Below, in pieces: positions 7,411 through 14,511 of a stretch of 26,552 bases of DNA. The stretch lies in the NCBI GenBank assembly GCA_934659445.1, contig CAKUHV010000009.1, forward strand, positions 1-26,552, in the 5' to 3' direction. The notes below the pieces were generated by a model that saw only the letters and a program-made list of their open reading frames with translations, ran no database searches and had not been told where the DNA came from. Each line of letters starts with the position of its first letter. Within the stretch, counting starts at the first letter, position 1. The stretch comes from an uncultured Oscillospiraceae bacterium (GTDB lineage: Bacteria; Bacillota; Clostridia; Oscillospirales; Oscillospiraceae). A program made the translations under genes and the position numbers.

Positions 7411-8307
7411 ATGGATACCAGAAAACTGATCCAGTCCGTCCCCAATTTCAGTGAGGGGCGGGATATGAAAACGGTGGAAAAAATCGTGGACTGCTTCCGG
7501 GCCAAGCCCGGGGTCAAGCTGCTGGACTACTCCACCGATCCGGACCACAACCGCTGTGTGGTCACAGTGGTGGGCGAGCCCCAGCCCCTGGGCCAGGCCA
7601 TGGTAGAGGCCATCGGCCGCGCCGTGGAGCTGATCGACATGAACCGCCACGAGGGGCAGCACCCCCGCATCGGCTGCGTGGATGTGATCCCCTTCATCCC
7701 GGTGCGCAACTGCACCATCCGGGACTGCGACAGGCTGGCCAACGATGTGGCCCGCCAGGCCGCCCAGCGCTTCGGTCAGCCCTTCTATCTGTATGACCAG
7801 TCGGCCACCGCCCCCCACCGCAGGGAGCTGTCCAACATCCGCAAGGGGCAGTTCGAGGGGCTGGCGGAGAAGATGAAGGACCCCATGTGGGTGCCCGACT
7901 ACGGCCCCCACACCATCCATCCCACCGGCGGAGCCACCGCCATCGGCGCCCGGATGCCCACGGTGTACTTCAACATCAATCTGGACACCCCCAATGTGGA
8001 AATCGCCCGGGAGATCAGCAAGCGGGTGCGCAACATCAGCGGCGGCCTGCACTATGTCAAGGCCATGGGCATCCTGTCGGAGGACCGGAATCTGGCCCAG
8101 GTGACCATGAACCTGACGGACTATACCAAAAGCTCGCTTTACTCCGTGTTCGAGATGGTGAAGATGGAGGCCCGGCGCTACGGCGTGCGGGTGGTGGGCA
8201 GCGAGGTGGTGGGCATCCTGCCCATGCAGGCCCTGCTGGACTGCGCGGAGTACTACCTTCAGATCGAGGATTTCTCCGTGGAGCAGGTGCTGGAGTTCCA
8301 TCTGTAA
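7411..8307 (+). CDS. ftcD: Glutamate formimidoyltransferase, copy 2 (paralogue)
   Basis: 298 residues with the same landmarks as copy 1: QSVPNFSEG (8-16), DPDHNR (43-48), GQHPRIG (82-88) followed by DVIPFIPV, and HPTGGATAIGAR. The active-site histidine loop is therefore kept, although it is GQH here and GEH in copy 1. A GGAAAGGGAG site precedes the ATG and a strong promoter lies upstream. It is transcribed away from the SARP gene and has no pathway gene beside it. It may be a second formiminotransferase with different expression or substrate (for example formiminoglycine from purine fermentation rather than formiminoglutamate). That substrate idea is speculation. No strong plus-strand terminator follows. 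Confidence 0.9.
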   Translation: MDTRKLIQSVPNFSEGRDMKTVEKIVDCFRAKPGVKLLDYSTDPDHNRCVVTVVGEPQPLGQAMVEAIGRAVELIDMNRHEGQHPRIGCVDVIPFIPVRNCTIRDCDRLANDVARQAAQRFGQPFYLYDQSATAPHRRELSNIRKGQFEGLAEKMKDPMWVPDYGPHTIHPTGGATAIGARMPTVYFNINLDTPNVEIAREISKRVRNISGGLHYVKAMGILSEDRNLAQVTMNLTDYTKSSLYSVFEMVKMEARRYGVRVVGSEVVGILPMQALLDCAEYYLQIEDFSVEQVLEFHL

Positions 8308-8323
8308 GGAAGCGCTTTTTTCC

Positions 8324-8353
8324 ATCATACCACGAAGGAACAGACAAAAGCAA
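8324..8353 (-). promoter_or_regulatory. Possible minus-strand promoter antisense to ftcD copy 2
   Basis: On the minus strand TTGCTT (8348-8353) and TATGAT (8324-8329) are 18 bp apart, with an extended -10 TGG before TATGAT. A transcript would start near 8318 and run antisense to the end of ftcD copy 2. The boxes are reasonable, but no product is recognised. Confidence 0.3.
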
Positions 8354-8456
8354 TAAAAAAGACCGTGACGGACCGGAGGCTTTTATCAACATAAGGCGCC
8401 GCCGCGCCCAATGCACCTTCGCGCTTCGCCGGATCCCTTCCGCCGGTTCTGCGTAT

Positions 8457-8482
8457 AAAAAAGCCGCCCCGGGAGGGGCGGC
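8457..8482 (-). terminator. Minus-strand intrinsic terminator of the candidate sRNA
   Basis: GCCGCCCC (8463-8470) and GGGGCGGC (8475-8482) form a perfect 8-bp stem with a 4-base loop. On the minus strand it is followed at once by T6 (8457-8462). In the plus direction there is no T-run. Confidence 0.7.
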
Positions 8483-8532
8483 CAGTTGAGGGAGACCTCA
8501 CAGATATTGCGCCAAACGCAGCGGTGAGCTGC
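8457..8532 (-). ncRNA. Candidate small RNA, about 75 nt, own promoter and terminator
   Basis: The minus strand has a promoter at 8539-8567 and, about 75 bases later, a strong terminator at 8457-8482. Between them the transcript can form GCAGC/GCTGC and TGAGG/CCTCA hairpins. No protein gene ends at this terminator. The unit is intergenic between ftcD copy 2 and hpf, antisense to neither. An ATG overlaps the predicted start, but its reading frame passes straight through the terminator, so coding seems unlikely. No named RNA family was recognised. Confidence 0.45.
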
Positions 8533-8538
8533 ACCATT

Positions 8539-8567
8539 AGAATACCATACATTTCCAGAGTGTGCAA
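8539..8567 (-). promoter_or_regulatory. Minus-strand promoter of the candidate sRNA
   Basis: TTGCAC (8562-8567) and TATTCT (8539-8544), spacer exactly 17 bp, with an extended -10 TGG directly before TATTCT. The next features downstream are two short hairpins and the T6 terminator. Confidence 0.55.
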
Positions 8568-8656
8568 GGGGAAGGCGGTCGTTTTCCGCCTTGCGGAGGG
8601 GTGTGACAGAAAAGAAAATAATCTGAGAACAAATTGTGAAAAAATACAAAAAACTA

Positions 8657-8685
8657 TGGCTTTTTCCTGGCGGGTTTGGTATAAT
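8657..8685 (+). promoter_or_regulatory. Promoter of hpf (extended -10)
   Basis: TATAAT at 8680-8685 is preceded by TGG (extended -10). The -35 position holds TGGCTT (8657-8662), a moderate match at 17 bp. Transcription would start near 8692, leaving a leader of about 57 bases with a short GGGGA/CCCC-type hairpin. Confidence 0.65.
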
Positions 8686-8748
8686 ACAGACATGGAAGGG
8701 GAACCCTCCCCCTCCGAAACTGACCCCCAATGAAAGGAGCGGACATTT

Positions 8749-9297
8749 ATGAAGTATGTGTTTACGGACAAAAAGGTGACCCTGCCGGCAAAGATCCACG
8801 AATATGCCGAAAAGAAGGTTGGGAAGCTGGACCGTTTCTTTAAGGAGGACGCCACCGCCGCGATCACGTTCAGCGTGGAAAAGGAGCGGCTGAACAAGGT
8901 GGAGATCACCATCCGCTCCAGCGGTACTATTTTCCGCGTGTCCGAGAGCACCTCTGATATGCGCGCGTCCATTGACGCCGCCGTGGCCACCCTGGAGCGG
9001 CAGATCCGCAAGAACAAGACCCGTCTGGAGAAGCGCCTGCGTCAGGGCGCCTTCGACCGCACGGCGGACGCGGAGGTGACCACCTTCGCCCCGGAGGAGC
9101 CGGAGGAGGGCGAGTACGCCATCGTCCGCAGCAAGAAATTCCCCCTGAAGCCCATGACCCGGGAGGAGGCCATCCTTCAGATGAACCTGCTGGAGCACAG
9201 CTTCTTCGCCTTCCGGGATGAGGAGAACGACGGCCGCTTCGCCGTGGTGTACCACCGCAACGACGGCGGCTACGGCATCATCGAGGACGAGGAGTAA
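8749..9297 (+). CDS. hpf: Ribosome hibernation-promoting factor, long form
   Basis: 182 residues, the length of long HPF/YfiA proteins of Firmicutes. The N-terminal domain (about 1-100) has the beta-alpha-beta fold signature with the basic helix RQIRKNKTRLEKRLRQG (85-101) that sits in the small-subunit decoding region. An acidic linker (PEEPEEGEYA) leads to the C-terminal dimerisation domain (about 120-182) with KFPLKPMTREEAILQMNLL and HSFFAFRDEE. It pairs 70S ribosomes into inactive 100S dimers in stationary phase. AAAGGAG lies 10 bases before the ATG. The gene is monocistronic with its own promoter and a strong terminator. Confidence 0.96.
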   Translation: MKYVFTDKKVTLPAKIHEYAEKKVGKLDRFFKEDATAAITFSVEKERLNKVEITIRSSGTIFRVSESTSDMRASIDAAVATLERQIRKNKTRLEKRLRQGAFDRTADAEVTTFAPEEPEEGEYAIVRSKKFPLKPMTREEAILQMNLLEHSFFAFRDEENDGRFAVVYHRNDGGYGIIEDEE

Positions 9298-9305
9298 CAG
9301 AAACC

Positions 9306-9340
9306 AAAATCGGGGGCGGCCCAGCCGCCCCCGATTTTTT
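9306..9340. terminator. Bidirectional terminator between hpf and the 5'-nucleotidase gene
   Basis: A perfect 15-bp stem (9306-9320 with 9324-9338, loop cca) with T6 on the plus side and a T4 run on the minus side. It ends hpf and could also serve the converging nucleotidase gene. Confidence 0.88.
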
Positions 9341-9347
9341 ACATAAG

Positions 9348-9380
9348 AGCGGGGCCCATGCGGAATGCATGGGCCCCGCT
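9348..9380 (-). terminator. Strong hairpin after the 5'-nucleotidase gene
   Basis: A perfect 14-bp stem AGCGGGGCCCATGC / GCATGGGCCCCGCT with a 5-base loop, starting 21 bp past the stop codon. Minus-strand sequence after it is CTTATGTAAAA, so there is no T-run of its own. It may stabilise the 3' end or act together with the adjacent bidirectional terminator. Confidence 0.55.
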
Positions 9381-9400
9381 TATATGCGTTCGCGCTGCGC

Positions 9401-11326
9401 TTACTTGCCGGGGATGACCAGAGTCTGGCCGATGTAGATCAGGCTGGGGTTCTTGATGGTGCTCTTGTTGGCCTCATACAGCTCGGTCCACTTTTTGCCG
9501 GAGCCCAGCTGCTTCTGGGCGATCTTCCACAGGCTGTCGCCCCGGACCACAGTGTAGGTGGTGGTGCCGGTGGGGTCGGGAGTGGGCTCAGGCTGCGGCT
9601 CGGGCTCGGGCTGAGGCTCGGGCTTGTCGGCCACGGTCTTGATGGTGATGCGGCCCTCGGTAGAGGCATAGCCAGTGACCTTCTGGTCGGGGAAGGACTT
9701 CACATAGTTGGCCAGCACCATGTAGTCGGTCATCACATAGTCCAGCACGTTCACCGCGCCGTCGAACATGGCAAAGCCGTCGCCCAGGTCACGCAGGGTG
9801 TAGTTGTAGCCGGCCAGATTGTACTTGGCGTCCAGCTTCAGGGGCTCGTACTTGCCGGTGTCCTTGTTCAGCACCTGAACGTCCTTCACCCGGTACTCGC
9901 CGGTGGGGCCGCCCGTCCAGACGCCCTTGTCGTCCTTCTGCACGGTGCAGGGGATGGTGGCGTCGATGGTGTACTTCAGGCCGGACACCTGCAGGAAGCC
10001 GCCGCACTCCTTGGAGCCGTCCACGGCCACGTCCTTGGCGCCCCACTCCAGAGCGTCCAGCATCTGCTGGCCGGAGACGGTGAGCAGGCAGGCCACGTTG
10101 CCGAAGGTGTGGATCTCTTTGCAGGTCTTATAGGTCACCTCTCCGGTGGCCTCCTTATTGCGGATGCCGCCGCCGTTCATCACGGCGATGTCCACGTCCA
10201 GATCCATGCTGTCGAACAGGTGGTACAGGGCGTCGGCGCAGAAGTTGCCCTCGTTGGTCTCCTGCTTGCGCACCAGACGGTTGCCGTCGGCATCGTAGTT
10301 GGTCATCACGTCGGCGAAGGAGCCGATGACCTCGCCCAGCTGGGTGTCGATGTCAGAGATCCACTTGTCCTCGATGGCCTTGACCTCGGGGTCGGGGGTG
10401 ACGGAGGCCAGGTCGGCGGCGGTGAGCAGCTTGGTGGTGATGGTGCCGTCAGCGGCGATGGTCATCTGGCCCAGAGCGTCCAGATAGGAGCCGGTCTGGG
10501 TGAGGATCACGGTCTCGCCGGCCTTGTCCTTGACCTCGCGGCGCTCAACGGTGGAGTGGGAGTGGCCGTCGATGAAGGCGTCCAGCCCGGTGGTGTGGGC
10601 GATCAGCTCCTCGCTGGTCCAGGGCTTGGAGGAGGGGTCGTCACCCAGGTGGCCCAGAGCGATGATGCAGTCGGGGTGGTCGTTGGCGGTCACGGCGTCG
10701 ATAGCGGCCTGCACGCAGAAGTACAGATCAGAGCCGTCGTCCCCGCCGGGGATGTCGTAGATATACTCGCCCTTCTCGTTCTGGAAGTAGGAGGGGGTGG
10801 ACTTGGTGAAGGACTCGGGGGTGGTGATGCCCACGAAGGCGATCTTCTTGCCCGCTACCTCGAAGATTTTCACGCCGTCCAGCACGTCGGCCACGGCCTC
10901 GCCGGTCTTGGGGTCGATCTGGAAGAAGTTGCAGGAGATGTAGGGCACCTTGCCGCCGGTGGCGACGGACAGGGCCCGGGCCATGCCGTAGTCGAACTCA
11001 TGGTTACCCAGGGTGGCCAGGTCGTACCTGGCGGCCTCCATCAGCTTGACGATGGTAGCGCCCTCGTCCATGGAGCCGTAGGCGGTACCCTGGACGTGGT
11101 CGCCGGCGTCCACCAGCAGGACGTTGGTCAGGGTGTCCCGGTAGCCGGCCACGGTGGAGTACCGCAGGTCCTTGTCGATGTAGGTATGTACGTCGTTGGT
11201 GTACAGAATGGTGACAGCGTCTGCCGCGGGAGCGGCAGTGGTAACGGCCTCGTCGGCCATTGCGGGGGCGGCCAGGCTGAAGGTCGCGGCCACGGCCAAC
11301 AGCAGGGCAAGGAATTTCTTCTTCAT
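9401..11326 (-). CDS. Secreted 5'-nucleotidase / metallophosphoesterase with C-terminal LysM domain
   Basis: 641 residues. The ATG at 11326 follows AGAAAGGCGG and begins a clear signal peptide (MKKKFLALLLAVAATFSLAA, likely cut after AMA at 23). The metallophosphatase domain shows D45/H47, DAGD (73-76), GNHE (107-110), a GHLGDD stretch and DGHSHS; the 5'-nucleotidase C-terminal domain has NGGGIRN. A Pro/Glu-rich linker leads to one LysM domain (about the last 50 residues, YTVVRGDSLWKIAQ to GQTLVIPGK). It would release nucleosides and phosphate from extracellular nucleotides while held on peptidoglycan by LysM. Anchoring by LysM rather than LPXTG or SLH is the uncommon part. An in-frame extension to 11731 was rejected because it crosses the promoter. 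Confidence 0.92.
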   Translation of the reverse strand: MKKKFLALLLAVAATFSLAAPAMADEAVTTAAPAADAVTILYTNDVHTYIDKDLRYSTVAGYRDTLTNVLLVDAGDHVQGTAYGSMDEGATIVKLMEAARYDLATLGNHEFDYGMARALSVATGGKVPYISCNFFQIDPKTGEAVADVLDGVKIFEVAGKKIAFVGITTPESFTKSTPSYFQNEKGEYIYDIPGGDDGSDLYFCVQAAIDAVTANDHPDCIIALGHLGDDPSSKPWTSEELIAHTTGLDAFIDGHSHSTVERREVKDKAGETVILTQTGSYLDALGQMTIAADGTITTKLLTAADLASVTPDPEVKAIEDKWISDIDTQLGEVIGSFADVMTNYDADGNRLVRKQETNEGNFCADALYHLFDSMDLDVDIAVMNGGGIRNKEATGEVTYKTCKEIHTFGNVACLLTVSGQQMLDALEWGAKDVAVDGSKECGGFLQVSGLKYTIDATIPCTVQKDDKGVWTGGPTGEYRVKDVQVLNKDTGKYEPLKLDAKYNLAGYNYTLRDLGDGFAMFDGAVNVLDYVMTDYMVLANYVKSFPDQKVTGYASTEGRITIKTVADKPEPQPEPEPQPEPTPDPTGTTTYTVVRGDSLWKIAQKQLGSGKKWTELYEANKSTIKNPSLIYIGQTLVIPGK

Positions 11327-11389
11327 AGAATACCGCCTTTCTGTCCGTAGAAGTTTCCCGGCGTACTGTGCGCCATTGGGATACACCCT

Positions 11390-11418
11390 ATCATAGCGGA
11401 AACGAAGGGATAATTCAA
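11390..11418 (-). promoter_or_regulatory. Promoter of the 5'-nucleotidase gene
   Basis: On the minus strand TTGAAT (11413-11418) and TATGAT (11390-11395) with a 17-bp spacer. The start near 11383 gives a leader of about 57 bases. Confidence 0.7.
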
Positions 11419-11480
11419 GCCGTTTTGCGTAAAATCCGGGAAAAATTAAGGAGGAATTTGGGCACAATGATGAAGAGACC

Positions 11481-11530
11481 GTCAACCGGAATGGGATCAG
11501 GTTGACGATTCCGCCGCCGCGCCGTATAAT
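11481..11530 (+). promoter_or_regulatory. birA promoter with overlapping dyad (possible BirA operator)
   Basis: TTGACG (11502-11507), 17-bp spacer, TATAAT (11525-11530). A perfect 7-bp dyad, GTCAACC (11481-11487) and GGTTGAC (11500-11506) with a 12-bp gap, covers the -35 box. Known biotin operators use GTTAACC/GGTTAAC-like halves but usually 14-16 bp apart. Autoregulation by BirA is therefore possible but unproven. Confidence 0.6.
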
Positions 11531-11573
11531 AAGGAGAAAAATTTTCCCCTGTGGGGGAGCGGGAGGACTTGCC

Positions 11574-12563
11574 ATGAGTCGGGAAAAGGTGCTGGCGCTG
11601 CTGACGGAGAAGCGGGGAGAGGCCCTGTCAGGCGAGACCATGAGCCGCGGGCTGGGCATCAGCCGGGCGGCGGTGTGGAAGGCGGTGGAGGCCCTGCGGC
11701 AGGAGGGATATGTCATCACCTCCGCCCCCAACCGGGGCTACTGCCTTCAGTCTGCACCCGACCGCCTGCGGGAGGGGGAACTGAGCGCCCCTCTGGCGGA
11801 CTGCCGCCTGGGTCATCCCCTGCTGTGCTTTGAGTGCATCGACTCCACCAACACCGAATGCAAGCGGCAGGCCATGGCCGGGGCCCCGGACGGGCTGGTG
11901 GCCGTGGCGGAGGAGCAGACCGGCGGCAAGGGCCGGAAGGGCCGCTCCTTCCAGTCCCCCAAAGGCGGACTGTATCTGTCCGCCCTGCTGCGCCCCGACC
12001 TGTCCCCGGCGGAGGTGACGGACATCACCGCCTGGGTGGCGGTGGCGGTGTGCGACGGGATCGAGGCCGCCTGCGGCGTCCGGCCCAGGATCAAGTGGAC
12101 CAACGACCTGGTGCTCAACGGGAAGAAGCTGTGCGGCATCCTTACGGAGATCGCCCTGGAGGGGGAGAGCCACGCCCTGGACTATCTGGTGCCCGGCATC
12201 GGTATCAACGTTGCCCAGACGCCGGAGGACTTTGGCCCGGAGCTGGCGGAGACCGCCACCTCCCTGAGCTGTGAGCTGGGCCGCCCCGTGCGCCGGGCGG
12301 AGCTGGCGGTGCAGGTCATCAAGGCTTTGGACCGGATGTACGCCGGATTCCCCCAGAACCGGCAGGCGTATCTGGACAAGTATCGGGCGGACTGCCTGAC
12401 CCCCGGCAACCGGGTGCAGCTGATCACCCCCGCCTCCCGGCGGGAGGCCTATGCCGTGGAGATCGATGACCGGTTCCGGCTGGTGGTGGAGTTCCCCGAC
12501 GGCACCCGTCAGGCCCTGTCTGCGGGGGAGGTCTCCGTGCGGGGGATGTACGGATACGTATAA
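11574..12563 (+). CDS. birA: Bifunctional biotin--[acetyl-CoA-carboxylase] ligase / biotin operon repressor
   Basis: 329 residues with the ATG at 11574 after GGGAGGACTT. The N-terminal winged helix (about 1-65; GISRAAVWKAVEALRQEGY) shows this is the DNA-binding class. The ligase core has the adenylate loop GGKGRKGRSF (a variant of GRGRRGR), KWTNDL and GILTE, and ends with the small SH3-like domain. It makes biotinyl-AMP and biotinylates carboxylase or decarboxylase carrier proteins, and it can repress biotin genes. The longer frame from 11502 was rejected because that codon lies inside the -35 box. No biotin synthesis genes are in the window. Confidence 0.95.
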   Translation: MSREKVLALLTEKRGEALSGETMSRGLGISRAAVWKAVEALRQEGYVITSAPNRGYCLQSAPDRLREGELSAPLADCRLGHPLLCFECIDSTNTECKRQAMAGAPDGLVAVAEEQTGGKGRKGRSFQSPKGGLYLSALLRPDLSPAEVTDITAWVAVAVCDGIEAACGVRPRIKWTNDLVLNGKKLCGILTEIALEGESHALDYLVPGIGINVAQTPEDFGPELAETATSLSCELGRPVRRAELAVQVIKALDRMYAGFPQNRQAYLDKYRADCLTPGNRVQLITPASRREAYAVEIDDRFRLVVEFPDGTRQALSAGEVSVRGMYGYV

Positions 12564-12597
12564 GGAGGGGAGCTGAAGTCCCCGGAGGGCGGCGGAG

Positions 12598-12623
12598 GCC
12601 GGCGCGGACATATCCGGCGTTTT
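12598..12623 (+). terminator. Weak terminator-like hairpin after birA
   Basis: GCCGG (12598-12602) and CCGGC (12614-12618) followed by GTTTT. The stem is short. The rest of the 136-bp birA-metA gap shows a TTGACC box (12622-12627) but no convincing -10 at 16-18 bp, so the metA promoter is unclear. No SAM or T-box riboswitch was seen. Confidence 0.3.
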
Positions 12624-12699
12624 GACCCTTGCGCGCCGCCGCCGGGTGTGATACCCTTAAAGCGTTCTATCCCCCACGCCACGGAAAGGAGCTGTACCC

Positions 12700-13614
12700 A
12701 TGCCCATCCGTATCCCCGATTCCCTGCCCGCCACCGCCACGCTGGAGAGCGAAAATATCTTCGTTATGACGGAATACCGGGCGTTCCATCAGGATATCCG
12801 TCCCCTGGAGCTGCTGATCCTGAACCTGATGCCCACCAAGATCGTCACAGAGACCCAACTGCTGCGCAAACTGTCCAACTCCCCCCTGCAGGTACAGGTG
12901 GAGCTGCTGCAAACCAGCAGCCACGTCTCCGCCAACACCGACGCCAACCATCTTGCCTCCTTCTATACCACCTTCGACAAAATCAAGGACCGGAAATTCG
13001 ATGGCCTGATCATCACCGGCGCGCCGGTAGAGAATCTGGACTTTACCGATGTGGACTACTGGCCCGAGCTGTGCCAGATCATGGAGTGGTCCCGCACCCA
13101 TGTCTATTGCACCCTCCATATCTGCTGGGGCGCTCAGGCGGGACTTTATTACCATTACGGTATCCCCAAGTACTCCCTGCCCCAGAAGCTCTTCGGCGTA
13201 TTCCCCCACGTGGCCCTGAAGGCCCAATCCCCCCTGTTCCGGGGCTTTGACGATATCTTCTACGTCCCCCACTCCCGGTACACAGAAAACCGGCTGGAAG
13301 ACATCCAGGGACAGCCCGAGCTGGAGGTGCTGGCCGTCTCGGAGCAGGCCGGCGTCTTTGCGGTAAAGAGCCGGGACAACCGCCGCTTCTTCATCACCGG
13401 CCACCCGGAGTACGACCCGGATACCTTGGCGCTGGAGTATTTCCGCGACCTCGACAAGGGCAAAAAGATTGCCGTGCCGGCCAACTACTTCCCCGACAAC
13501 GACCCATCCAAAAAGCCCGTGGTGCACTGGCGCTCCGCCGCCCAGCTGTTCTACAACAACTGGCTGAACTACTACGTCTATCAGACCACCCCCTACGATA
13601 TCCGCGATATTTAA
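12700..13614 (+). CDS. metA: Homoserine O-acetyltransferase (MetA family)
   Basis: 304 residues, the family length. Catalytic residues are in place: Cys142 ([15 protein letters not shown]), His235 and Glu237 (FITGHPEYD). Residue 111 is Glu (GAPVENLDF); in this family Glu111 is reported to favour acetyl-CoA and Gly111 succinyl-CoA, so it is called an acetyltransferase despite the historical succinyltransferase name. It activates homoserine for methionine synthesis in the cytoplasm. AAAGGAGCT lies upstream of the ATG. The MGMT-like gene follows 25 bp later and may be co-transcribed. Confidence 0.95.
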   Translation: MPIRIPDSLPATATLESENIFVMTEYRAFHQDIRPLELLILNLMPTKIVTETQLLRKLSNSPLQVQVELLQTSSHVSANTDANHLASFYTTFDKIKDRKFDGLIITGAPVENLDFTDVDYWPELCQIMEWSRTHVYCTLHICWGAQAGLYYHYGIPKYSLPQKLFGVFPHVALKAQSPLFRGFDDIFYVPHSRYTENRLEDIQGQPELEVLAVSEQAGVFAVKSRDNRRFFITGHPEYDPDTLALEYFRDLDKGKKIAVPANYFPDNDPSKKPVVHWRSAAQLFYNNWLNYYVYQTTPYDIRDI

Positions 13615-13639
13615 TGCTGCGATTCAGAAGGTGATCCCC

Positions 13640-13966
13640 ATGCCCACCGACTTTTCCCGCCAGGTATACGACCTGGTGTCCCGCATTCCCGCCGGGCGGG
13701 TGGCCACCTATGGTCTGCTGGCTCTGCTGTGCGGCCGGCCCCGGGCCGGACGCATCGTCGGCCATTTGATGGCCGGCGCCCCGGAGGGGCTGCCCTGTCA
13801 CCGGGTGATCTATCGGGACGGCAGACTCAGTCCCGAGGACGTCTTTGGCCCCGGCGTGCAGCGGATGCTGCTGGAGCAGGAGGGAATTCCCTTCCTCCCC
13901 GACGGACGGGTGGACACGGCCCGCTGCCTGTGGGATCCCGGGAGAATTCCCGGCCAAACCAGTTGA
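13640..13966 (+). CDS. Short MGMT-family DNA alkyltransferase-like protein
   Basis: 108 residues, comprising only the DNA-binding/active-site domain of O6-alkylguanine-DNA alkyltransferases. It keeps the acceptor motif PCHRV with Cys53, which separates it from alkyltransferase-like (ATL) proteins where Cys is replaced, usually by Trp. Also present are IPAGRVATYG (16-25) and a GR-rich helix (32-41) in the position of the DNA-recognition helix. It may repair O6-alkylguanine by suicidal alkyl transfer or flag lesions. The ATG at 13640 is preferred over GTG at 13631 because AGAAGGTGAT then acts as ribosome site. It lies 25 bp after metA. Confidence 0.82.
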   Translation: MPTDFSRQVYDLVSRIPAGRVATYGLLALLCGRPRAGRIVGHLMAGAPEGLPCHRVIYRDGRLSPEDVFGPGVQRMLLEQEGIPFLPDGRVDTARCLWDPGRIPGQTS

Positions 13967-13974
13967 ATATGCCT

Positions 13975-14021
13975 CCGCCGGTATCCCCCTCTTACGGGGC
14001 GGGATGCCGGCGGTCTTTTTT
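13975..14021 (+). terminator. Terminator of metA-MGMT
   Basis: CCGCCGGTATCCC pairs with GGGATGCCGGCGG (13975-14013, with an inner CCCC/GGGG-type extension), followed by TCTTTTTT. It closes the unit before the blaI promoter. Confidence 0.85.
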
Positions 14022-14035
14022 GGAAAAATTTCCCC

Positions 14036-14085
14036 TTGACGTTTTACGACATATGTAGTATGATTCTATTACTACAAATGTAAAA
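14036..14085 (+). promoter_or_regulatory. blaI operon promoter with two BlaI-type operators
   Basis: TTGACG (14036-14041), 17-bp spacer, TATGAT (14059-14064). Operator 1, TACGACATATGTAGTA (14045-14060), lies between -35 and -10; operator 2, TACTACAAATGTAAAA (14070-14085), covers the start region, 25 bp on. Both match the TACTACA/TGTAGTA pattern bound by BlaI/MecI repressors, so the operon is probably self-repressed. Confidence 0.8.
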
Positions 14086-14127
14086 GTTCCGCGGATTCGT
14101 CCACGGGAACGGTCTGAGAGGTTCCCT

Positions 14128-14511
14128 ATGACATTAAAACGTCTGCCCGATGCAGAGTTAGAAGTGATGAAAGCCCTGTGGGAGCTGGGGAGCGACACCC
14201 CCCGCTCCGCCCTGGAGCAGGCTCTGGCCGACTTCGGCTGGGCCGCCAACACCATCAACACCTACCTGTCCCGGTTGACGGAGAAGGGGTTTCTCTCCGT
14301 CCGCAAGGAGGGCAAAAGCAACCTGTATACCCCCCTGGTGTCCCGGGAGGACTATCTGGCCTTCGACAGCCGCTCCGTTCTGTCCCGGCTGTACGGCAGC
14401 TCCCCCACCACCTTTCTGGCCGCTCTGGCCAGAAACGGTCTGGACCGCCGGGATGTAGACCAGCTGCGCTCCCTGCTGGACCGGCTGGAGGAGGGTGGAA
14501 AGGATGACTGA
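14128..14511 (+). CDS. blaI: BlaI/MecI/CopY-family transcriptional repressor
   Basis: 127 residues. The winged helix (about 5-75) has LPDAELEVMKALWELG, then ANTINTYLSRLTEKGFL as recognition helix and EGKSNLYTPLV as wing, followed by a helical dimerisation tail. In the classic system the dimer blocks transcription until cleaved after signalling by BlaR1. GAGAGG precedes the ATG, and two matching operators overlap the promoter. The stop overlaps the next gene start by 8 bases, so repressor and M56 protease are translated together. No beta-lactamase or copper gene is nearby; the inducing signal is unknown. Confidence 0.93.
   Translation: MTLKRLPDAELEVMKALWELGSDTPRSALEQALADFGWAANTINTYLSRLTEKGFLSVRKEGKSNLYTPLVSREDYLAFDSRSVLSRLYGSSPTTFLAALARNGLDRRDVDQLRSLLDRLEEGGKDD

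Noticed and set aside
8463..8532. Small protein encoded by the candidate sRNA (ATG GTG CAG ...)
   Set aside because: The ATG has no ribosome site and the frame reads through the terminator stem and beyond, so it is probably not coding.
8686..8748. raiA-type structured RNA upstream of hpf
   Set aside because: The hpf leader is only about 57 bases with one short hairpin, far smaller than raiA motif RNAs.
9365..11350. A 661-codon plus-strand frame opposite the 5'-nucleotidase gene
   Set aside because: Low-complexity Gly/Val/His protein antisense to a well-conserved enzyme; it begins inside a terminator hairpin.
12564..12699. SAM or T-box riboswitch in front of metA
   Set aside because: The gap is short, and I could find neither S-box helices nor a T-box sequence.
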